Shown piece after piece: positions 1-5,179 of a stretch of DNA of 11,673 nt. This stretch comes from an uncultured Actinomycetes bacterium. Its GTDB lineage: Bacteria > Actinomycetota > Thermoleophilia > Solirubrobacterales > 70-9. The notes beneath the pieces are model-generated. The model did no database searches. It saw nothing but the letters and a program-made list of their open reading frames with translations, and was not told the origin of the DNA. Location: assembly GCA_946482365.1 (NCBI GenBank), contig CAMLQY010000043.1:1-11673 (forward strand). Reading direction: 5' to 3'. The translations under genes were made by a program, and so were the position numbers. The number at the start of each line of letters is the position of its first letter. Position 1 is the first letter of the stretch.

Positions 1-368
1 TCGGCCTCGCGGCGGGCGACTTCGGCGATCGTGGTCTGGCCGAAGACCTTGCGCAGGGCGGTGACGCCCTCGGCCCAGATGCCGCCGGCCTCGTCGGCCT
101 CTTGTCCGACCTTGCCGTCTAGCGCCTGGACCACCTCGAGGACGGTGATCTCCTCGGCCGGGCGGGAGAGCGTGTAACCGCCTTTCATCCCGCGGTGGCT
201 GGTCAGCAGGCCGCTGCGGCGCAGGGTCGAGAAGAGCTGCTCGAGGAACTGCTCGGGGATGCCGCGCCGCTCGGCCAGCTCCTTGATCGGCACCGGTCGC
301 TCCCCCGAGCGAGCCAGCTCCGCCATCGCGACCACTGCGTAGCGCGACTTCGAGGTAATCGAGATCAC
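1..368 (-). CDS. Rrf2-family transcriptional regulator, C-terminus cut off by the window edge
   Basis: About 122 codons are visible, starting at GTG (366-368). The ATG that overlaps this GTG by one base is followed at once by TGA, so GTG is the start. The protein opens VISITSKSRYAVVAMAELA, the classical beginning of Rrf2 winged-helix proteins (known for sensing Fe-S status, NO, redox or cysteine metabolites). The recognition-helix region follows (IPEQFLEQLFSTLRRSGLL), then the wing (SHRGMKGGYTLSRP) at about residues 30-65. No cysteine occurs in the visible part, and the usual three-cysteine Fe-S region would have begun near residue 90, so this is probably a cysteine-free subgroup; the missing C-terminus could change that. 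A TAGAAA hexamer lies 6 nt upstream of the GTG and no clear Shine-Dalgarno is seen, so the message may be leaderless. It is divergent from the LuxR-type regulator. The target is unknown. Confidence 0.88.
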   Translation of the reverse strand, partial: MISITSKSRYAVVAMAELARSGERPVPIKELAERRGIPEQFLEQLFSTLRRSGLLTSHRGMKGGYTLSRPAEEITVLEVVQALDGKVGQEADEAGGIWAEGVTALRKVFGQTTIAEVARREA

Positions 369-477
369 ATGGGCTTTCTACCGCACCCCTCGGACCGGGC
401 TGGGTTAGGATCGGGGGGATCGGGCTCCAGGGCTCACTAAATGGAGCCGTCAGCAAACCGAGAGATCGGAAGCAGTC
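369..477. promoter_or_regulatory. Divergent intergenic region between two regulators
   Basis: This 109-bp gap separates the Rrf2 gene (-) from the LuxR-type regulator (+). On the minus strand TAGAAA (375-380) lies 6 nt from the GTG start. On the plus strand TAGGAT (406-411) is a plausible -10 box with no convincing -35. GGAAG at 468-472 lies 5 nt before the CTG at 478 and is the best ribosome-binding site. The promoter calls are by eye and weak. Confidence 0.35.
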
Positions 478-1101
478 CTGAGCGAGCGACCCCAGTGCCT
501 AATCGTCGACGGTCACCCGATCGTCCGCCTCGGCGTGCGCCGGGCGCTGCAGGACAGCTTCGACGTCGACGAGGCCAGCTGCCGCGAGGAGGCGGTCGAG
601 CTGGTGCGGGACATCGGCAGCGTCGACGTCGCGATCCTCGACATGCGCCGTTGGAGCGGCAACGACCACCCCGAGCCGATCGGCGCCATCGAGGCGATCA
701 AGGCCCTGCTCAGGGCCGAGCCCACGCTCGGCATCGTCGCCCACGGCGACCGCGCCGAGCGCCACCTGGCCAGCGCCGCGCTGCAGGCGGGCGCCAGCGC
801 CTACGTGTCGCGCACCGCCGGCACCGAGCAGCTGCGCCGCGCAGCCGAGGCTGCGCTGGCCCAGGAACGCTTCGTCGACCCCGCCGTCCCCCCGCGAGGC
901 AGCCGCGGCAAGCTGACCAAGCGCCAGCGCGAAATCCTCCAGCTGCTCGCCAACGGGGAATCGACGACCGTCGCCGCCCGCGAGCTGGACCTCAGCGAGG
1001 AAACGGTCAAGACCCACACCAAGAACGCCCTGGCGCGGCTGGAGGCCCGGAACAGGACCCACGCAGTGGCTATAGCCCTGCGCGAGTGCTTGATCGAGTA
1101 G
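478..1101 (+). CDS. NarL/LuxR-family response regulator with a degenerate receiver; probable CTG start
   Basis: The reading frame is open from 409 to the TAG at 1099-1101. Between 409 and 535 it contains no ATG, GTG or TTG. The GTG at 535 would delete the first receiver strand, so I place the start at CTG 478, preceded by GGAAG, giving 207 aa. Residues 7-125 form a receiver: acidic-pocket motif IVDGHPIVR, probable phospho-acceptor Asp55 (VAILDM), and C-terminal AYVSRTAG. Residues 135-205 are a LuxR/GerE helix-turn-helix (LTKRQREILQLLANG, then LSEETVKTHTKNALARL). The pocket departs from the family norm: the usual Asp-Asp pair is Asp-Gly, the strand-4 Thr/Ser position reads Ala-His, and the Lys of strand 5 is Arg. 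Phosphorylation-independent action is therefore possible. No histidine kinase is in view. The alternative, a frameshift from the ATG at 441, is less likely. Confidence 0.85.
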   Translation: MSERPQCLIVDGHPIVRLGVRRALQDSFDVDEASCREEAVELVRDIGSVDVAILDMRRWSGNDHPEPIGAIEAIKALLRAEPTLGIVAHGDRAERHLASAALQAGASAYVSRTAGTEQLRRAAEAALAQERFVDPAVPPRGSRGKLTKRQREILQLLANGESTTVAARELDLSEETVKTHTKNALARLEARNRTHAVAIALRECLIE

Positions 1102-1105
1102 CCGT

Positions 1106-1329
1106 TGGCGCGGCGGGTCCTGTCACGGATTTGGGGGACCACCCCTGCGGTAGCTAAAGCTTCCTCGGGGTGGTCCCCCAAATCCGCGCCACCCGCCGCG
1201 AGGAACCGAATCGGCAGCGCACCCACCCCAGCTACGGCGCGGAGATGCTCGCGCAGGCCACCATCTCGCTTTGTTGGGCGAGCTGAAAACGCTCCTCCCG
1301 CGGTGGCGACGACAGGACCCGCCGCGCCA
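1106..1329. repeat. 224-bp nested inverted-repeat element with perfect 19-bp ends
   Basis: Positions 1106-1124 (TGGCGCGGCGGGTCCTGTC) recur as an exact reverse complement at 1311-1329. Inside lies the 20-bp perfect hairpin 1126-1145/1167-1186, and 1191-1200 is a third, inverted partial copy of the outer arm (pairs with 1109-1118). GAGATG (1242-1247) and CATCTC (1262-1267) form another small stem. The sequence GCCG flanks both ends (1101-1104 and 1330-1333), too short to prove a target duplication. No coding sequence is supported inside. The element fits between the stop codons of two convergent genes, ending six bases short of the HDOD gene's stop. It could be a small non-autonomous mobile element or REP-like unit, or a structured RNA. 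The repeats are certain; the interpretation is open. Confidence 0.8.
1126..1186. terminator. Long perfect hairpin between convergent genes, likely bidirectional terminator
   Basis: Twenty bases at 1126-1145 pair without mismatch with 1167-1186 across a 21-nt loop. The hairpin starts 25 nt after the stop codon of the response regulator and lies about 150 nt downstream of the HDOD gene on the other strand. The arms contain A3/T3 runs but there is no long U-tract, so termination in both directions is inferred from position and stem strength. Confidence 0.6.
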
Positions 1330-1335
1330 GCCGCT

Positions 1336-2472
1336 CTAGATCCAGCCGCGGTCGCGGGCGGTGAGGACGGCCTGCGCCCGGTCGACGGCGCCGATCTTCC
1401 CGTACACGTTATGCAGGTGGGTGCGGATGGTCGAGACCGAGAGCTGCATTTCCCCCGCGATCTGCTTGTAGACCATCCCCTCGGAGAGGTGACGGAGGAC
1501 GTCGAGCTCACGGGCCGAGAGCGGACAGGGCTCCGTCACCCGGGGAGAGTCGCTGCGTGAGTGGGGCGTCTCGTAGAGGAGGTCGCGCAGGGCGTCGGGG
1601 TCGAGGCCGCACCGTTTGGCGCAGGTGCGGAGTCGCTCCGGGTTGACCGCCTCGCCCTGGCCGTAGTGGGCGACCATGTCGGCGGTCGCGATCATCGCCG
1701 CCAACCCGTCGGCGTCGGCCGCGTGATGGCGCTCGATCGCGACGGCGATGTGCGACGGCAGGTTCCAGCGCCGGGCCAGCACGCCGCCGACCAGGGCATG
1801 GTCGATGCCGAGCCGCTCGCGCTCCTCGCGCAGTCGCTGCTCGGGTACTTTGCCGACCGCCTCGAACTGGCTCCGGTCGCCCGGGTGCAGGTTGCAGATC
1901 ACGAGCCGCCCGACGTCATGCAGGAGAGTGGCGGCGGCCAGCTCGTCGCGGCTGCTCCAACCCACTGTGCGCCCGATCTCGTCGCCGGCACGCTGGGTGG
2001 CGAGGGCGTGGACGCGGAAGCGCTCGGGCCGCATCTCGCGCCCGCCGTTGGGCTCGAAGAAGTCGAAGACGGGCGCGGTGCCCGCGATCGCCAGCACTCC
2101 GGCCGGCTTCAGCACGTCGACGGCCTCGGGGATGCTGCCCACCGATCCGGCGCCGCTGCTGCGGTTGGCGAAGCGAAGGACTGCGATCGCCAGGCCGACG
2201 TCCGACTCGACCGCCTCGATCACCTCCGACACGCGTGCGGTCTCAGCGGTTGCAGCGCGCATCACCCGCGCCCGCGACTCGATCAGGACCGGAAACTTCT
2301 CGACCGCCTCGAAGGCGGCGGCCAGGCGAGCGCCTGGCGCTGCTTTGGAGCGGGCGCCGTTGGAGCGGGCGCCGTTGGGCGCCGCCTCGGGCTTCACTTT
2401 GCCGTTGGTCTGTTGCTTGGTCGACTGCATCGGGGAACCGGCTGCGGCCTTCATCGGCAGGGAAGGACGCAC
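1336..2472 (-). CDS. HDOD-domain protein fused to a C-terminal LuxR helix-turn-helix
   Basis: The 378-aa frame starts at GTG 2472; ATG 2454 (residue 7) and ATG 2430 (residue 15) are equally possible, and none has a clear ribosome-binding site. Residues 1-48 are low-complexity, rich in Ala, Lys, Asn and Gly, and contain a duplicated NGARS. Residues 55-270 are an HDOD module, a non-catalytic or weakly catalytic HD relative used in signalling: LLHDVGRLV carries His185-Asp186, with His225 and His249-His250 further on. Residues 316-378 are a LuxR/GerE DNA-binding domain (LSARELDVLRHLSEGMVYKQIA, shown in part; SVSTIRTHLHNVYGKIGA). The fusion suggests a one-component regulator whose HDOD part senses a ligand or partner. 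It runs convergently towards another LuxR-type regulator and lies 95 bp downstream of gltX on the same strand, with a probable terminator between. The ligand is unknown. Confidence 0.86.
   Translation of the reverse strand: MRPSLPMKAAAGSPMQSTKQQTNGKVKPEAAPNGARSNGARSKAAPGARLAAAFEAVEKFPVLIESRARVMRAATAETARVSEVIEAVESDVGLAIAVLRFANRSSGAGSVGSIPEAVDVLKPAGVLAIAGTAPVFDFFEPNGGREMRPERFRVHALATQRAGDEIGRTVGWSSRDELAAATLLHDVGRLVICNLHPGDRSQFEAVGKVPEQRLREERERLGIDHALVGGVLARRWNLPSHIAVAIERHHAADADGLAAMIATADMVAHYGQGEAVNPERLRTCAKRCGLDPDALRDLLYETPHSRSDSPRVTEPCPLSARELDVLRHLSEGMVYKQIAGEMQLSVSTIRTHLHNVYGKIGAVDRAQAVLTARDRGWI
2345..2374 (-). repeat. Two tandem copies of a 15-bp unit inside the HDOD gene
   Basis: The plus-strand unit TTGGAGCGGGCGCCG occurs back to back at 2345-2359 and 2360-2374, followed by TTGG. 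In the protein it encodes the doubled NGARS in the low-complexity N-terminus. The unit length keeps the frame, so copy number could vary without breaking the gene. Confidence 0.9.
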
Positions 2473-2488
2473 GGTTTAGCTCGCCCAT

Positions 2489-2502
2489 CCCCAAAACTGG
2501 GG
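2489..2502 (-). other. Small hairpin in the upstream region of the HDOD gene
   Basis: CCCC and GGGG flank a short A/T-rich loop 17 nt upstream of the GTG start at 2472. On the coding strand the stem is CCCCA/TGGGG. It may influence translation or may be chance; there is no further support. Confidence 0.3.
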
Positions 2503-2541
2503 TGATCGGTCAGGGCATTTGTCCACTGGGGCGGGCTTGAT

Positions 2542-2566
2542 CCCTCCCTGTTGTCCGCCGGGAGGG
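2542..2566 (-). terminator. Hairpin directly after gltX
   Basis: CCCTCCC (2542-2548) and GGGAGGG (2560-2566) form a 7-bp GC stem with an 11-nt loop, one base beyond the gltX stop codon (2568-2570). No U-tract follows on the minus strand, so it would be a GC-rich, tail-less terminator or an RNA 3'-end stabiliser. Confidence 0.5.
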
Positions 2567-2567
2567 G

Positions 2568-3935
2568 CTAAGGACGGAGTCGAGCCAGGGCCGAATCGAT
2601 GCGGGCGAGGGATTCGTCTCGGCCCAGGGCCGCGAGCGACTCGAAGATCCCAGGCGACACCGCGGTGCCCGTGATCGCGACGCGGACCGGCTGGTAGACC
2701 CGGCCCGGCTTGGCGCCGAGCCGCTCCGGGAGGGGCTCCAGGGCCTTCTCCACCGCGATGGCGTCGAACGTGTCCAGGTCGGCCAGGGCCGAGCGCACCG
2801 CCTCCAGGGCGGGCAGCGCACCGTCCTTCATCACCTTGCCCCACGCCTTCTCGTCCTCGACCGGCGGCTCGAAGAGGAACCGGATCAGCGGCCACACCTC
2901 CTCGAGGGTCTGCGCTTTCTCCTGGGCGATCGCGCAGGCACCGCGCAAGCGATCGTCGGGCTCGCGCCCAAGGTGCCGTGCCACCGCTTCGGTGTACTGA
3001 TCCAGCGGCAGCTCGCGCATGAAGCGACCGTTGACCCAGCGCAGCTTCTTCTCGTCGAAGATCGCCGCAGCCCTGCCGACGTCCTCGACCCGGAAGCGCC
3101 GGACCAGCTCCTCGGTCGGCATCAGGGTTGTGTCGTCGTCGGTTCCCCAGCCGAGCAACGCGAGGTAGTTGCGAACCGCCGCCGGCAGGTAGCCGGCCTC
3201 GCGCAGCTCCTGCACCGAGGCGGCGCCGTGCCGCTTGGAGAGCTTCTTGCCGTCGGGCCCGTGCAGCAGCGGCAGGTGCGCGTAGCGCGGCGGCTCGTGG
3301 CCGAGGGCAGTGAGAACCAGCAGCTGCTTCGGTGTGTTGGAGAGGTGGTCGTCGCCGCGCACGACCTCGTCGATCCCCATCTCGGCGTCGTCGACCGCGA
3401 CCGCGAAGTTGTAGAGCACCGAGCCATCGCCCCGGGCGATGACGAAGTCGTCGTAGCTGCGGTTGGGAAAGCGCACCTGGCCACGGATCAGGTCATCGAC
3501 CACGGTCTCTCCCTCTTCGGGCACTCGCAACCGGACCGCCGCGCCGGACTCGTCGACCGGCGTGCCCCGGTAGCCGCGGCCCGTTCCGTGCTCGGCCTTC
3601 CAGGCCTCGACCTCCTTCGCGGTGGCGGAGTCGCGGTAGGCGGCACCAGACTCGAGCAGCCGCTCGAGCGCCGCCGCGTGCCTGTCCGCGCGCGAGGCCT
3701 GCGAGACCGGCCCCTCGTCCCAGTCCAGCTCGAGCCAGCGCAGCGCGTCGAGAATCTGCTCGACGTTCTCCCCGGTAGAGCGCTCGCGGTCGGTGTCCTC
3801 GATCCGCAGCACCAGCTCTCCGCCCGCATGGCGAGCGGCGAGCCAGTTGTAGAGCGCGGTCCGAGCGCCACCGATGTGCAGAGCGCCGGTCGGCGACGGG
3901 GCAAAACGGAGGCGTGTCGGGGAGCCTTCAGGCAC
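2568..3935 (-). CDS. gltX: Glutamyl-tRNA synthetase
   Basis: A class Ic synthetase that attaches glutamate to tRNA-Glu in the cytoplasm. In lineages without GlnRS it also makes Glu-tRNA-Gln for GatCAB amidation; whether that holds here cannot be seen. The start is taken at GTG 3935, giving 455 aa. The frame is open further upstream to 4070, but that stretch contains a 32-nt hairpin and lacks family similarity. Residues 8-23 are the conserved RLRFAPSPTGALHIGG with the HIGH signature, followed by LRIEDTDRERS. KLSKR at 231-235 is the KMSKS loop. The C-terminal helical anticodon-binding region follows from about residue 310. The region near 100-120 has no cysteines, so the zinc motif found in E. 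coli GluRS is absent. TAGATT lies 7 nt before the GTG with no Shine-Dalgarno, suggesting a leaderless message. A tRNA gene lies upstream on the same strand. Confidence 0.97.
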   Translation of the reverse strand: MPEGSPTRLRFAPSPTGALHIGGARTALYNWLAARHAGGELVLRIEDTDRERSTGENVEQILDALRWLELDWDEGPVSQASRADRHAAALERLLESGAAYRDSATAKEVEAWKAEHGTGRGYRGTPVDESGAAVRLRVPEEGETVVDDLIRGQVRFPNRSYDDFVIARGDGSVLYNFAVAVDDAEMGIDEVVRGDDHLSNTPKQLLVLTALGHEPPRYAHLPLLHGPDGKKLSKRHGAASVQELREAGYLPAAVRNYLALLGWGTDDDTTLMPTEELVRRFRVEDVGRAAAIFDEKKLRWVNGRFMRELPLDQYTEAVARHLGREPDDRLRGACAIAQEKAQTLEEVWPLIRFLFEPPVEDEKAWGKVMKDGALPALEAVRSALADLDTFDAIAVEKALEPLPERLGAKPGRVYQPVRVAITGTAVSPGIFESLAALGRDESLARIDSALARLRP

Positions 3936-3942
3936 GGGGAGC

Positions 3943-3948
3943 AATCTA
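3943..3948 (-). promoter_or_regulatory. Candidate -10 box of gltX (TAGATT)
   Basis: TAGATT on the minus strand is separated from the GTG start by 7 nt, so transcription would begin at or next to the start codon. No good -35 hexamer is seen. Two neighbouring minus-strand genes show the same spacing, which raises confidence. Confidence 0.42.
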
Positions 3949-3978
3949 GATGAACGACTGCCGTTGCCGGTGCCTGAA

Positions 3979-4010
3979 CGCAACGGACCCGCCGAAGCGG
4001 GCCCGTTGCG
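3979..4010 (-). terminator. Stable UUCG-loop hairpin between tRNA and gltX
   Basis: On the minus strand 3979-3992 pairs with 3997-4010 over 14 bp (one G-U pair), closed by C(UUCG)G, an exceptionally stable RNA tetraloop. Read on the plus strand the wobble becomes an A-C mismatch, so the fold favours the minus transcript. It lies downstream of the tRNA and upstream of the gltX -10 box, as expected for a terminator of the tRNA transcript. No U-tract follows. Confidence 0.55.
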
Positions 4011-4066
4011 AAGAAGCTGCTCCGCGAGCAGCCCGGCCATGAGCCGAACCCATCTCAGCGTCAGCA

Positions 4067-4082
4067 GCACCTCTGACTAAGG
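4067..4082 (+). repeat. Inverted 16-bp copy of the neighbouring tRNA anticodon region
   Basis: GCACCTCTGACTAAGG here is identical to tRNA nucleotides 26-41 encoded on the minus strand at 4162-4177. The two copies are 79 bp apart in inverted orientation and the match ends sharply on both sides. A 16-bp exact match at this distance is very unlikely by chance. Confidence 0.85.
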
Positions 4083-4128
4083 ATTGACAGCGTAGCGCAG
4101 CCCCGACCCCCGACGCCAGCGACACATA

Positions 4129-4202
4129 TCCCCCCGGCGGGATTCGAACCCGCGACCTCGCCCTTAGTCAGAGGTGCGCTCTATCCGCTGAGCTACGGGG
4201 GG
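4129..4202 (-). tRNA. tRNA with Arg-like body and aberrant anticodon arm (possible tRNA pseudogene)
   Basis: The 74-nt gene has a perfect 7-bp acceptor stem (CCCCCCG/CGGGGGG), a perfect D-stem GCTC/GAGC with loop AGCGGATA, variable loop AGGTC, a perfect T-arm GCGGG-TTCGAAT-CCCGC, and discriminator A73; CCA is not encoded. The D-loop, with A at position 20, is typical of tRNA-Arg. The anticodon arm is one nucleotide too long: CACCT, CTGACTAA, GGGCG. It can be read as an 8-nt loop with an A-C mismatch in the stem, or as a 7-nt loop CTGACTA (anticodon GAC) with a bulged A. Nucleotides 26-41 are duplicated in inverted orientation at 4067-4082. The ending CTAA-GGGCG would fit an original Arg CCT or TCT loop with stem CGCCC, altered later. 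The identity is unresolved and the tRNA may be non-functional. Confidence 0.75.
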
Positions 4203-4278
4203 ACCCGGGCGACGATATGCCTGGAATTCAAGTCTCAAAGTCACGTCACGCAAATTGGCTCCATAGGATGCGCGATTC

Positions 4279-5145
4279 ATGCTCATTGGCGCGCATGTCT
4301 CTACGTCCGGAGGGCTCGACAAGGCGGTCGAGCGGGGCACCGAGCGCGGCTGCGAATCGATCCAGATCTTCAACCAGAGCCCGCGCATGTGGCGGCCGAC
4401 CAGATACGGCCCCGACGACTTCGCCGCCTTCAAGGAGGCGATGGCCGGCTCGCCGGTCGAAGCGGTGGTGATCCACGCTGTCTACCTGATCAACTGCGCC
4501 ACGAAAGACAAAGAGCTGCGCAAGAAGTCGCTGGCGTCACTGACGCACGCGCTGCGGACAGGCGACGGGATCGGCGCCGCCGGCGTCGTCCTGCACCCCG
4601 GAGCGCAGAAAGGGGAGCCGCACGGCCCCTCGATGAGGCGAGCCGCCAAGGTGATCGCCGCGGCGCTGAAGGACAGCGAGCATTGCCCCCTCCTGCTCGA
4701 GCAGACCGCCGGCCACAAAGGCCTGCTCGGCCGCGACTTCGACGAGACCGCCGAGCTGATCGAGCTGGCGGGTGCCGGCAAGCGCCTCGGCCTCTGCCTC
4801 GACTCCTGTCACCTCTTCGTCCAGGGCTACGACATAACCGACGAGGAGCACCTATCCGCCGTCGTCGACGAAGCCGACGCCAAGGTCGGCCTGGACAGGC
4901 TGCAGTGCCTCCACGTCAACGACGCCGCCGCCCCGCTCGGCTCCTGCCGCGACCGCCACGCCAACCTCGGCAAGGGCGAGATGGGCAAGCAGGGCCTCGC
5001 CGCCTTCCTCTCGGAGTCCCGCTTCGAGGACCTGCCGGCGACGCTGGAGACCCCGGGGCCGATCAAGAAAGGCCCGGACCGCAAAGAAGTGCAAGCGGCC
5101 AAGCGCCTCCGAAAAGCCGGCCTGAAACGCCGCCGTGGCGCGTAA
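4279..5145 (+). CDS. nfo: Endonuclease IV (AP endonuclease, deoxyribonuclease IV)
   Basis: A 288-aa TIM-barrel enzyme that cuts DNA 5' of abasic sites and cleans 3'-blocked ends in base excision repair. The start MLIGAHVSTSGG matches the family N-terminus. All nine expected metal-binding residues are visible: His66 (VIHAVYLIN), His106 (VLHPGA), Glu141 (LLLEQTAG), Asp175 and His178 (CLDSCH), His212 (CLHVND), Asp225 and His227 (CRDRH), and Glu257 (LETPG). The family 'HAPYLIN' reads HAVYLIN here, a mild change. A basic tail (LKRRRGA) ends the protein. AGGA lies 9 nt before the ATG within TAGGAT (4264-4269), which could instead be a -10 box for a near-leaderless message. The gene is divergent from the tRNA and convergent with the acyl-CoA dehydrogenase, with a terminator between, so it is probably monocistronic. 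Confidence 0.97.
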   Translation: MLIGAHVSTSGGLDKAVERGTERGCESIQIFNQSPRMWRPTRYGPDDFAAFKEAMAGSPVEAVVIHAVYLINCATKDKELRKKSLASLTHALRTGDGIGAAGVVLHPGAQKGEPHGPSMRRAAKVIAAALKDSEHCPLLLEQTAGHKGLLGRDFDETAELIELAGAGKRLGLCLDSCHLFVQGYDITDEEHLSAVVDEADAKVGLDRLQCLHVNDAAAPLGSCRDRHANLGKGEMGKQGLAAFLSESRFEDLPATLETPGPIKKGPDRKEVQAAKRLRKAGLKRRRGA

Positions 5146-5166
5146 GTCGGGAATAGTCCGACTTTT
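5144..5166. terminator. Bidirectional rho-independent terminator
   Basis: AAGTCGG (5144-5150) and CCGACTT (5158-5164) form a 7-bp stem around a 7-nt loop, ending in TTTT on the plus strand. The left arm overlaps the nfo TAA stop. Because the stem begins with AA, the minus-strand reading also has a short U run, so it can serve the acyl-CoA dehydrogenase as well. Confidence 0.75.
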
Positions 5167-5179
5167 GCGCCAGGCTGAC

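Noticed and set aside
441..1157. Long open frame from ATG 441 overlapping the response regulator
   Set aside because: Its product is an Arg/Pro/Ala-rich shadow of the LuxR-type gene with no domain character; only its first bases matter as a possible frameshifted start.
3936..4070. N-terminal extension of gltX to an upstream start near 4070
   Set aside because: The extra 45 residues do not match GluRS, the stretch contains the UUCG hairpin and the gltX -10 box, and the family N-terminus fits GTG 3935.
4129..4202. Phage or integrative-element attachment site in the tRNA
   Set aside because: The 16-bp duplicate is inverted and only 79 bp away, and no integrase or element lies between, unlike attL/attR direct repeats.
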